A DNA stretch of 42,512 nt from Lysinibacillus mangiferihumi (lineage in GTDB: Bacteria; Bacillota; Bacilli; Bacillales_A; Planococcaceae): contig NZ_PYWM01000038.1 in the NCBI RefSeq assembly GCF_003049665.1, positions 1-42,512 on the forward strand. The letters run 5' to 3'. Position 1 is the first letter of the stretch. Each line of letters begins with the position of its first letter. The position numbers and the translations under genes are program-made. The notes beneath the pieces were generated by a model. The model had not been told where the DNA came from and made no database searches. It saw only the letters and a program-made list of their open reading frames with translations. Below are positions 1 to 6,966 of the stretch, piece by piece.

Positions 1-166
1 GCGGTCCTATTTCTGCTAGGAAATTGTCCAGTTCATGTTGAAAGTTTTCAGATTGAAAATAAGATTTTCCTACATACTGATAACCAATTTTTGAAAATGT
101 AAACACACCGAATATAAACCACGTTAAACAAATAAGTGTAAGAAGAGGTTTCCAATTTTTCATCAT
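1..166 (-). CDS. Sensor histidine kinase, N-terminal fragment (cut by window edge)
   Basis: The reading frame opens at ATG 166 (or the adjacent ATG at 163) and runs off the left edge without a stop. An AGAGGAG ribosome binding site lies about 11 nt upstream. The visible 55 residues start with a basic segment and a hydrophobic helix (about residues 7-26), then enter an extracytoplasmic region. This is the normal start of a membrane sensor kinase. It lies directly downstream of an OmpR-type response regulator on the same strand, so I infer the cognate kinase. No catalytic domain is in the window, so the kinase call rests on gene context and topology. Confidence 0.7.
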   Translation of the reverse strand, partial: MMKNWKPLLTLICLTWFIFGVFTFSKIGYQYVGKSYFQSENFQHELDNFLAEIGP

Positions 167-181
167 GTTTTTAACGCTCCT

Positions 182-337
182 CTAAAAAATTTTTTCAAAA
201 AACTGTAGCATTTCGGAGGAGCGAGCATTGACCATTTGATAGGCATAAATACCGAAATAAATTAGACCGATTACACCTGCCACAAACCCTGCTATCGTGG
301 CATACTTTTCTATTTTATTTTTCCATTTTATAGCCAA
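182..337 (-). CDS. Small one-TM protein between response regulator and kinase
   Basis: A 51-codon frame begins at TTG 337 inside the 3' end of the response regulator and ends at TAG 182-184, just before the kinase ribosome binding site. It fills the gap between the two genes. The product is a basic N-terminus (MAIKWKNKIEKY), one hydrophobic helix rich in Gly/Ala/Ile (about residues 13-33), and a short polar tail ending in FFEKIF. A G-rich stretch (GGTGGTGTGGGGCG) before the TTG could act as a weak ribosome binding site. I do not recognise a family. It may be a small accessory membrane protein of this two-component system, or a chance frame. Confidence 0.45.
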   Translation of the reverse strand: MAIKWKNKIEKYATIAGFVAGVIGLIYFGIYAYQMVNARSSEMLQFFEKIF

Positions 338-1007
338 CGCCCCACACCACCTTTAAGTAACGTGGATTTTTCGGATCCGCTTCAATTTTTTCCCGTATTT
401 TTCGAATGTGGACTGCTACAATATTTTCTGCATTATAAGCTTCCTCATTCCAGACACGTTCATAAATTTCTCGAATCGAAAACACACGCCCTGCATTTTT
501 CATTAATAATTCTGTAATTTTGTATTCAATGGGTGTTAAGCGAACTGGTTCGCCTTCTAACACTACTTCCTTGGCATCTTCATCTAGCACTAAACCATCA
601 ATTTCCACCTTCGCAACTCCGTCATTATACGTCCCAAGTTGTACATAACGACGCAATTGTGATTTAACACGCGCCAACAGCTCTAGTGGATGAAATGGCT
701 TTGTTACGTAGTCATCTGCCCCAACAGATAACCCATGAATCTTGTCTCCATCTTCAGCTTTCGCACTAAGCATAATTATTGGAATATTGCGTTCTGCTCG
801 TATTTTAAACGTCGCAGTGATGCCATCCATATTAGGCATCATAATATCTAAAATAATCAAATGGACTTCATTGTTTTCCAGCTTTTCAATCGCTTCCACA
901 CCATCTGCTGCCTTAATAACATGATAGCCTTCATTTTTTAAGTAAATTTCAATACCATCACGAATATCTTGATCATCATCTGTTACAAGAACTGTTAACT
1001 TCGTCAT
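315..1007 (-). CDS. OmpR/VanR-type response regulator
   Basis: This is a two-domain transcriptional response regulator of 230 residues, normal for the OmpR/PhoB family. The receiver domain (about residues 1-117) shows the acidic pair (DDDQD), the phospho-acceptor Asp in LIILDIMMPNMDG, and the conserved Lys in DDYVTKPFHP. The C-terminal winged helix has LTPIEYKITELL and ends in VVWGVGYKME, the typical wing hairpin. I chose ATG 1007 because GAGGTG sits 6 nt upstream; an in-frame GTG at 1016 overlaps that site. It heads an operon with a small membrane ORF and a histidine kinase. The signal sensed is not evident. Confidence 0.9.
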   Translation of the reverse strand: MTKLTVLVTDDDQDIRDGIEIYLKNEGYHVIKAADGVEAIEKLENNEVHLIILDIMMPNMDGITATFKIRAERNIPIIMLSAKAEDGDKIHGLSVGADDYVTKPFHPLELLARVKSQLRRYVQLGTYNDGVAKVEIDGLVLDEDAKEVVLEGEPVRLTPIEYKITELLMKNAGRVFSIREIYERVWNEEAYNAENIVAVHIRKIREKIEADPKNPRYLKVVWGVGYKMEK

Positions 1008-1108
1008 GATATACACCTCGCTCTCAATTAATAGTGTACAATTTAAATCTTAAAAACCAACTAGGATAAAAATGAAGAATTTCTTAAGCTTTTACCTATT
1101 GTTCATAC

Positions 1109-1969
1109 TTATTTATTTTTTCTTCCGGTAAATGTTAGAACCACAATTCCTCCAAGCAACATGGCTACACCTACCCAAGATGTTGAACTTAGATGTTCTC
1201 CAACTAGCAATACCCCGAGCATGGCCGCAGTCAATGGCTCCGCAAGTGACAACGTTACAGCAGAGGACGAGCTAATTTTCTGGAGCCCACTTAAAAATAA
1301 TAAATACGCTATGCTTGTACACATAACGCCCATAAAAATCATTGTCCATAAATTTTGCATCTCTGCAAGCCAGCTAAAGCCACTACTGATGGAAAACGGT
1401 AATAACAATACTGCACAAATCGAAAATGTCATCGCCACTGCAGGCAATGCTTCCTGCTGCGCCATTAATTGTTTACTCATATTTGTGTACACGGCAAAAG
1501 ATAATCCTGCACAAACGGCTAGCCCAACCCCACCTAAATGAATAGCACGATCTCCACTATTGATGAATAATAAAATACAACCTGTAATCGTCATGATTGT
1601 GGCAATACCCCATACTTTAGAGGGGCGTATTTTCCAAAATAACCACTCTAGTACGCCTGAAAACATGGGTGCACTCCCAATTGTCACAACGGTTCCAATC
1701 GCTACACCTGTTAAACGGATGGAAGTAAAAAAAAGACCTTGGAATAAGGCAATACTTGCGGCCGCTAATATTGTCCATTTCCAGGACCATGTCCGAAAAG
1801 AGATTTTACGTAATAACACGACTACGACTAATAATAAACCTCCTCCAATTGCTGAACGAATCGTCGCTACAGCGATGGGAGATACACCTTTATCTAAAAA
1901 AGTTTGTGCTGTCCCTGTCATTCCCCATAAAATAGCTGCTAGAAGAACAAAAAAATATGGATAGACCAT
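1109..1969 (-). CDS. EamA/DMT-family permease
   Basis: A 286-residue, very hydrophobic protein with about ten predicted membrane helices arranged as two repeats, as in EamA (drug/metabolite transporter) proteins. N-terminal LLAAILWGMTGTAQTFL and the second-repeat signature SLAEPLTAAMLGVLLVGE are typical. The start ATG 1969 follows a strong AGGAGGG ribosome binding site. Substrate cannot be read from sequence; family members export amino acids and other metabolites. It stands alone between the two-component operon and a divergent small gene. Confidence 0.9.
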   Translation of the reverse strand: MVYPYFFVLLAAILWGMTGTAQTFLDKGVSPIAVATIRSAIGGGLLLVVVVLLRKISFRTWSWKWTILAAASIALFQGLFFTSIRLTGVAIGTVVTIGSAPMFSGVLEWLFWKIRPSKVWGIATIMTITGCILLFINSGDRAIHLGGVGLAVCAGLSFAVYTNMSKQLMAQQEALPAVAMTFSICAVLLLPFSISSGFSWLAEMQNLWTMIFMGVMCTSIAYLLFLSGLQKISSSSAVTLSLAEPLTAAMLGVLLVGEHLSSTSWVGVAMLLGGIVVLTFTGRKNK

Positions 1970-2123
1970 TGCTTATCCCTCCTGCCTATAACACGATTAC
2001 TACTAACTATACAGATTTATCCAAAATCAAACAATTCCCAATTTCCTTTCCTTACATTAATCCATCATTATGCTTTCCATTCGAGAGAAGGTATAATAGG
2101 TACATCAAAAGGAGCGACCGCTT

Positions 2124-2354
2124 ATGTATAAAACCATTGAAGAAACAGCCATTGATCTTGGCATGCCAGAGGAACAAGTACTACGACTTGTTTATGAAGG
2201 ACGCATCCGTTCCATATATGATGGTCATCAATTACTAATTAACAGTGCACAATTTAGCACCTATTTTGAACAACTAGAACGGATAAAAGAAGAAATAGAA
2301 ATTTGGCGTAACACACCCATTCCTGAAGATATTGACGTTAAAGATGAAGACTAA
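2124..2354 (+). CDS. Small excisionase-like DNA-binding protein
   Basis: A 76-residue acidic protein opened by ATG 2124 behind an AAAGGAG site. Its N-terminus, MYKTIEETAIDLGMPEEQVLRL, followed by YEGRIRSIYDGHQLLI, has the helix-turn-helix plus small wing of MerR/excisionase-type DNA-binding domains. The C-terminal third (EQLERIKEEIEIWRN) is probably a short coiled coil. There is no integrase nearby, so a role in excision is unlikely; such proteins are common solitary chromosomal genes in Bacillaceae. Its 3' end abuts a perfect palindrome (2357-2401). Confidence 0.65.
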   Translation: MYKTIEETAIDLGMPEEQVLRLVYEGRIRSIYDGHQLLINSAQFSTYFEQLERIKEEIEIWRNTPIPEDIDVKDED

Positions 2355-2356
2355 AA

Positions 2357-2401
2357 GTGCCAGTCACTCAAACAATTCAAAATTGTTTGAGTGACTGGCA
2401 C
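2357..2401. repeat. 45-bp perfect palindromic repeat, copy 1
   Basis: Two 21-bp arms that are exact reverse complements flank a 3-nt centre (CAA); the arm core is CACTCAAACAATT. It lies between the convergent ends of the excisionase-like gene and hom. A second copy with the same geometry is at 12727-12771 and two half-copies are at 37592-37692. There is no T-tract, so it is not a classical terminator, though the RNA would form a very stable hairpin on either strand. Confidence 0.85.
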
Positions 2402-2408
2402 CACATAC

Positions 2409-3395
2409 TTAAATACTTACAACGAACCCAGCGCGTTTTCCGATAATTTCAGCGTAGTCTTCCACCATCACACTTGCTGTTGGATACATCCCTGCACCTG
2501 GTCCTACCAATGTTAATGTACCAATATAGTTTGTTTCAAGCGCAACCGCATTATTAACATCATCTACCGGATAAAGTGGATGCTCTTTATCTACTAGTTG
2601 TGGCCCGACTTTTGCCACCACTTTACCGTTCGCTAATTTCTCCACTTCGGCTACATGGCGATAACGCAAGCCTTTTTCACAAGCATCTTTCACCTGTTCA
2701 GCAGAGATACAGTCAATACCAATTACTTCAACATCAGCCCAATCTGGTTGCTCACCAAATGCTAATGCACTTAAAATCATTAGCTTTTTAAAAGCATCTT
2801 GACCAGACACATCATTATAAGGATCCGCTTCTGCATACCCTAAGTTTTGTGCTTCTTTTAAGGCTTTCTCGAATGACCAGCCTTGCGCACGCATTTTTGT
2901 TAAAATATAGTTTGAAGTACCATTCAAAATACCTTGAATTCGACTCACATCGTTTACAAGCAAAATATTTTTCATCGTTTTGATAACAGGCACACCACCT
3001 GCTGTAGTTGCTTCAAAGCCAACGAAAACACCATTTGCCTTTGCAAGCTCCTGTAACTCTAAGCCACGTTTGGCAAACATCACTTTGTTCGCTGTAATCA
3101 CATGACATTTATGTTCAACCGCACGCTTTAAATAGCCAAATGCCGGCTCTTCATTGACAATCGCTTCGAATACAACTTGCATGCCAGGCTCTGCCAACAC
3201 TTCATCCATACTCGTTGTCATTAAGTGAGCTGTGCCTGGAACACGTTCACGACTAGCATCCGTTACTAATATTTTTGCTACTTCTAACTCAATGCCTAAT
3301 TTATGTTTTAGCTCTTCACGCTTTTCATTTAAAATATGATAAATCCCTTGACCTACAGTTCCAAATCCTAAGATCGCTGCCTTTATAGTTGCCAT
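2409..3395 (-). CDS. hom: Homoserine dehydrogenase (short form, no ACT domain)
   Basis: Catalyses NAD(P)H-dependent reduction of aspartate semialdehyde to homoserine, the branch point to threonine and methionine. The Rossmann motif GFGTVGQG is at residues 10-17. Catalytic-domain signatures include TANK (Lys104), GGVPVIKTM, ILNGTSNYILTKM (156-168) and DPYNDVSGQDAFKK, whose Lys203/204 matches the catalytic lysine region of the family. At 328 residues it lacks the C-terminal ACT regulatory domain of the longer (about 430-residue) Bacillus subtilis-type enzyme, so threonine feedback through that domain is not expected. ATG 3395 has a GGAGGG site. It probably supplies homoserine to the O-acetylhomoserine pathway nearby. 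Confidence 0.93.
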   Translation of the reverse strand: MATIKAAILGFGTVGQGIYHILNEKREELKHKLGIELEVAKILVTDASRERVPGTAHLMTTSMDEVLAEPGMQVVFEAIVNEEPAFGYLKRAVEHKCHVITANKVMFAKRGLELQELAKANGVFVGFEATTAGGVPVIKTMKNILLVNDVSRIQGILNGTSNYILTKMRAQGWSFEKALKEAQNLGYAEADPYNDVSGQDAFKKLMILSALAFGEQPDWADVEVIGIDCISAEQVKDACEKGLRYRHVAEVEKLANGKVVAKVGPQLVDKEHPLYPVDDVNNAVALETNYIGTLTLVGPGAGMYPTASVMVEDYAEIIGKRAGFVVSI

Positions 3396-3749
3396 ACTTG
3401 ATTCCCTCCAACGTACATTTCTCCAGTTTTCTCTCTATATAAAGTTTGTGCCTACAAGCACATATTCAAATAATTCAAAATTTAACCTAAAGAAAATTGT
3501 AACGCAAATAAATCCATTGCACAAGAAAAATCTTTCTAGGATGGACATTTGTTTTTTCTAGGCGTGCAAAAGAAATCGGTTTCATTGCCTTTATTATACG
3601 TTTTTTTAATAAATCTATAATTTTTGAACAAATATTGACGATTCTTTTATAAAAAAAAATGCCTTTCTTCTATTATATATGTATGAAGATACTACCTATA
3701 GAATGGCTGTCTTGAAAAGTCGAAACAAATTCAACAAAAAACTTAGCAC
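3396..3749. other. Intergenic region upstream of hom
   Basis: No gene is seen here. On the minus strand there is a plausible sigma-A promoter for hom: TTGTGC, 17 nt, TACAAT (about 3500-3530). A small hairpin (TGTGC/GCACA) lies in the leader near 3447-3464. I looked for an S-box or T-box signature in front of hom and did not find one. Confidence 0.5.
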
Positions 3750-3788
3750 AACAAAAAGCCCATTCCCTATAGCAGTAGAGAATGAGCT
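3750..3788 (-). terminator. Terminator of the Panacea-like gene
   Basis: On the minus strand an imperfect stem (AGCTCATTCTCTA with its partner TAGGGAATGGGCT) is followed by TTTTTGTTG, just after the stop codon of the 3807-4193 gene. This is a standard Rho-independent terminator. Confidence 0.8.
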
Positions 3789-3806
3789 AAAAAATATAAG
3801 GGAAAG

Positions 3807-4193
3807 TTAACTTGCTAGTAAAAATAATCGATAACGATATTGTGCTAAAGCTGATTGTACTAGTTTGATTTCTTCCTGTGTAAAGTTCGGTATGGCATAT
3901 GTGCGCTCAATTAGTTGAAATGACCCGTATTGTAAGTAATACTCTGTCGCAGGTAGTGCAATATGGTCTGTACCATGAACTTTATACTCTTCAAAAACTT
4001 CTTTTACTGTATAGCCTTCTTCTTTAGCATATACGATTTCTTCAAAAGCACTATGTCCAAAGGTTTGTTGCCATTTTGATTCAACTGTCGAAAGTAAGTA
4101 TTGAATGGCCATATTATTTACAAAATGATGGCTTTCATTTAATTCATATATAAGATAAGCAGTTACATTTTGTGCACGATAAATATTTCCCAT
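3807..4193 (-). CDS. Panacea/SocA-like (DUF4065-type) protein
   Basis: A 128-residue soluble protein. The pattern NVTAYLIYEL near the N-terminus, an aromatic/Trp-containing helix, FEEIVYAKEEGYTVKEVFEEYKVHG in the middle, and FTQEEIKLVQSALAQYRYR at the end resembles the Panacea domain (DUF4065, SocA-like), where an A-x-x-x-G-P-V-V-x-x-V-Y-x-x-Y segment is conserved. Here the GPV motif is replaced by GYT, so this is a divergent member or a look-alike. Panacea proteins are often antitoxins, but no toxin partner is adjacent. ATG 4193 is chosen because AAGGAG lies 8 nt upstream; an in-frame GTG at 4202 overlaps that site. A structured 200-nt leader precedes it. Confidence 0.5.
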   Translation of the reverse strand: MGNIYRAQNVTAYLIYELNESHHFVNNMAIQYLLSTVESKWQQTFGHSAFEEIVYAKEEGYTVKEVFEEYKVHGTDHIALPATEYYLQYGSFQLIERTYAIPNFTQEEIKLVQSALAQYRYRLFLLAS

Positions 4194-4430
4194 TGATAAC
4201 ACTCCTTTTTCGATCAGTTATGGAAAGCGAGAGTAGCTACTGGCTATGTAGCTACCCCCTTTCATGTATATATTCAAAAGTGGGGGAGCACTTATGAAAA
4301 CAAATTAGTTGTTTTCGCCTAATGAATGGCGGTGAAAGTTTAGTAACATCATCACTTTGTTCAAGGTTGGTAGCCTTTCGAACGTTTTACTTAATCCCTA
4401 GTATACAGCATGGTTTTAATCAAGTCAACA
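4194..4430 (-). promoter_or_regulatory. Sigma-A promoter and six-hairpin 5' leader
   Basis: On the minus strand TTGACT (4423-4428) and TATACT (4400-4405) are separated by exactly 17 nt, a strong promoter. The predicted transcript starts near 4393 and has about 200 nt before the ATG at 4193. Within it six stem-loops lie almost end to end: 4359-4383, 4335-4358, 4316-4331, 4296-4316 (8 bp perfect), 4278-4293 (loop CUCCCC) and 4233-4255 (8 bp perfect). No terminator-type U-tract follows any of them. I do not recognise the fold as a known riboswitch. Confidence 0.6.
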
Positions 4431-4591
4431 ATACTTATAAAATTACTAGGTATTATTTATAAAAAAATTCTGGAAACTCACCGAATGAGGTAAGGATGAA
4501 TGTAGCAACGTTATACGCATTACCAAATGAGGCTTTTCGAATGAGAAAATACGTAAACGCTACAACATACATCTTTGTTTATCTAAATAGG

Positions 4592-5893
4592 TTATGCTTC
4601 TACTTTTTGTTCAGTAGTTGTTACTTGTGCAATAGCTTGTTCTAAATCTGCAATAATATCCTCAACTGCCTCTAAACCGATTGATAAGCGAATGAGCGAC
4701 TCGGAAACGCCAGTTTGGATTAATTCCTCAGCAGATAATTGTTGATGAGTTGTAGACGCCGGGTGAATAATTAGTGATTTTGCATCGCCTACATTTGCTA
4801 CGTGTGAAAATAATTTTACGCTGTCTATTAATTGACGGCCTGCTTCTCGTCCACCTTTAATGCCAAATGTAAGCACTGAACCGAAGCCATTTTTCAAATA
4901 TTTCTTCGCTAAATCATGTGTAGCAAAATCTTCTAATCCATTATAGTTTACATACTCCACAGATGGGTGGTTACGTAAATATTCTGCAACTGCTAAGGCA
5001 TTTTCATTATGTTTAGGAATACGCAAATGAAGCGTTTCTAAACCTTGTAATAAGTTAAATGCAGCATCTGCACTTAATGTTGGTCCAAAATCACGTAGTA
5101 ATTGCACGCGCAGTTTTGTGGCAAATGCAGCCGCTGCAGTATCAATACCGTATCGTAATCCGTGATAAGATGCATCAGGTTCTGTAAATCCTGGGAATCT
5201 ACCTTGAGTCCAATCAAATTTCCCCGCATCCACAACTACACCACCTAAAGTTGTACCGTGACCGCCAATCCATTTTGTCGCTGAGTGAACGACGATATCT
5301 GCACCGAAATCGATTGGTGTTGAGCCGTATGGTGAAGCAAAAGTGCTATCAATAATTAAAGGTAAACCGTTGTCATGTGCAATTGTAGCTACTGCCTCTA
5401 CATCTAGCACTTTTAAGCTTGGGTTTCCGTAAATTTCAGCGAACACTGCTTTTGTCTTTTCATTAATGGCAGATCGGAAATTCTCAGGATTTGTTTCATC
5501 TACGAAAATTGTTTTAATACCGTAGTTTGGTAGTGTATTTGCTAATAAGTTATATGTTCCTCCGTATAAAGAACTTGCTGCTACGATTTCATCCCCTGCT
5601 CCTGCAAGATTTAAAATTGAAAATGCGATAGCTGCTGCACCTGATGAAAGTGCTACTGCTGCTGTACCGCCCTCCAATAAAGCGACGCGTTTTTCAAAAA
5701 CATCTACAGTTGGGTTTGTAATACGTGTATAAATATTGCCCGCTTCTTCTAAAGCGAAAAGACGTTGCGCATGAGCAGTGTCTTTAAATACGAAAGCTGT
5801 TGAACGGTACACCGGTACAGTTCGGGAGCCTGTCACTGGGTCTGGCTCTTGGCCACCGTGTAATAGTAAAGTTTCTGGTTTAAAATTCGACAT
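4592..5893 (-). CDS. metY: O-acetylhomoserine sulfhydrylase (PLP-dependent)
   Basis: A 433-residue member of the Cys/Met metabolism PLP enzyme family. It converts O-acetylhomoserine plus sulfide to homocysteine (direct sulfhydrylation). It opens with FKPETLLLHGGQEPDP and shows YTRITNPTVDVFEKR, SSGAAAIAFSILNL, and the PLP-binding Lys207 in HSATKWIGGHGTT. The length and the GRFPGFTEPDASYHGL segment favour the O-acetylhomoserine aminocarboxypropyltransferase group over cystathionine gamma-synthase. ATG 5893 has an AGGAGG site. A SAM-I riboswitch and attenuator lie directly upstream, so expression should fall when S-adenosylmethionine is abundant. Confidence 0.95.
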   Translation of the reverse strand: MSNFKPETLLLHGGQEPDPVTGSRTVPVYRSTAFVFKDTAHAQRLFALEEAGNIYTRITNPTVDVFEKRVALLEGGTAAVALSSGAAAIAFSILNLAGAGDEIVAASSLYGGTYNLLANTLPNYGIKTIFVDETNPENFRSAINEKTKAVFAEIYGNPSLKVLDVEAVATIAHDNGLPLIIDSTFASPYGSTPIDFGADIVVHSATKWIGGHGTTLGGVVVDAGKFDWTQGRFPGFTEPDASYHGLRYGIDTAAAAFATKLRVQLLRDFGPTLSADAAFNLLQGLETLHLRIPKHNENALAVAEYLRNHPSVEYVNYNGLEDFATHDLAKKYLKNGFGSVLTFGIKGGREAGRQLIDSVKLFSHVANVGDAKSLIIHPASTTHQQLSAEELIQTGVSESLIRLSIGLEAVEDIIADLEQAIAQVTTTEQKVEA

Positions 5894-5954
5894 GTTTTCT
5901 TCCTCCTAAATGGGTTTTTACGATGGTACCGGAGATGAGGAGGATTTATGTGAG

Positions 5955-5989
5955 AAAACAAAAACCCCCTTCAGTTAAGAAGAGGGTTG
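5955..5989 (-). terminator. Riboswitch-controlled terminator (metY leader)
   Basis: On the minus strand the stem ACCCTCTTC/GAAGGGGGT with a 6-nt loop is followed by TTTTTGTTTT, between the SAM-I aptamer and the metY ribosome binding site. Placed there it is the expression platform of the riboswitch: SAM binding should favour this terminator. Confidence 0.85.
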
Positions 5990-6004
5990 CGGTTGCAAGT
6001 TTTC

Positions 6005-6121
6005 CTCCCCTTATCTGCCAGATCCAAGTAAGAATCTGTAGGAATTAGCACCTTAGCAAGTTCGTCACTCACTGGTTGCCGGGCATCATAGGGCCTATCC
6101 CTCCGCCGCTCTTGATAAGAG
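6005..6121 (-). ncRNA. SAM-I (S-box) riboswitch aptamer
   Basis: The minus strand reads CTCTTATCAAGAG at its 5' end, then GGAGGGA, GGCCCTATGA, GCCCGGCAACC, and GGTGCTAATTCC, closing with GATAAGGGGAG, which pairs with the 5' strand to form P1. These are the conserved S-box elements in the right order and spacing. It controls metY downstream by transcription attenuation. Apparent length is about 117 nt, usual for this class. Confidence 0.96.
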
Positions 6122-6276
6122 TATGTGATTCAATTTCCATCGTTGTTACACAGTATAAACATAGACTTTTTTTCTGTCAACAGTAAAATTTATTTTTTTC
6201 TGAAACTTCTGTCTGCTCCTTTACGTAATAAGAACACATACACTATATAAAAATATAGTTTGAAAGGAGTATTTTT

Positions 6277-6906
6277 ATGGTAAAAGCCATGATTATTTTT
6301 ATTATTATTGGTTATCTAATCGGCTGTATTCATGGCTCTAAAGTGGCACAGTTTCTATCTGGAGTAGATTTAAAAAAGACTGGCCATGGCAATGCGGGTG
6401 CCTCAAACGCAACGCTTTCTCTTGGATGGAAATACGGCATATTAGTAGCACTTATTGATATAGGTAAAGGAGTTGCTGCCGTGCTCTGCGCACTTTACTA
6501 CTTTTCCTCCAATGCTTCACAGTTTACTGAAGTACAAATGTGGTTATTAACCTATGCAATAGCTGCTAGTGTAATACTAGGTCATAACTTCCCGTTCCAT
6601 ATGGGCTTCAAAGGCGGCAAAGGAACTGCATCAATCATAGGCATATTGCTCGCTATTGATTGGAAAATTGCATTATTTGCACTTATGTTATTTGTCATTT
6701 TATCTTTAACAACAAATTATTTAATCATCGGTGTGCTTGTATTTTATATTGTTTTTTGTACAGCAACTTATTTATGGATACCCGGGATTGGACCAACAAT
6801 GATTTCAATTGTTCTTTTTGCTATCGCGCTTATGTTGCATATTGAAAATATTAAACGGCTTATCCAAGGAACAGAGCCTAAAGTAACATCTGCCTTTAAA
6901 AAATAA
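6277..6906 (+). CDS. plsY: PlsY-family glycerol-3-phosphate acyltransferase
   Basis: A 209-residue membrane protein with about five helices. PlsY proteins transfer acyl groups from acylphosphate to glycerol-3-phosphate, the first step of phospholipid synthesis in Gram-positives. The three family motifs are visible: GHGNAGASNA, GHNFPFHMGFKGGKGTA, and HIENIKRLIQGTEPK. An AAAGGAG site lies upstream of ATG 6277. Bacillaceae often carry several plsY paralogs, and the first motif here differs slightly from the usual GSGNxGATN form, so this may be a secondary paralog rather than the housekeeping copy. Confidence 0.88.
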   Translation: MVKAMIIFIIIGYLIGCIHGSKVAQFLSGVDLKKTGHGNAGASNATLSLGWKYGILVALIDIGKGVAAVLCALYYFSSNASQFTEVQMWLLTYAIAASVILGHNFPFHMGFKGGKGTASIIGILLAIDWKIALFALMLFVILSLTTNYLIIGVLVFYIVFCTATYLWIPGIGPTMISIVLFAIALMLHIENIKRLIQGTEPKVTSAFKK

Positions 6907-6920
6907 ACGTAAACAAATCA

Positions 6921-6961
6921 AAGCCTTGAGAGACAATAAACAAACTCTCAAGGCTTTTTTA
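6921..6961. terminator. Bidirectional terminator
   Basis: A 12-bp perfect stem (AAGCCTTGAGAG and complement, loop about 12 nt) followed by TTTTTT on the plus strand lies between the convergent plsY-like and CoA-transferase genes. It likely ends both transcripts. Confidence 0.88.
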
Positions 6962-6966
6962 TATCA

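Noticed and set aside
4321..4461. Plus-strand ORF opening at ATG 4324 in the Panacea leader region
   Set aside because: No ribosome binding site, and the segment is better explained as the structured leader on the minus strand.
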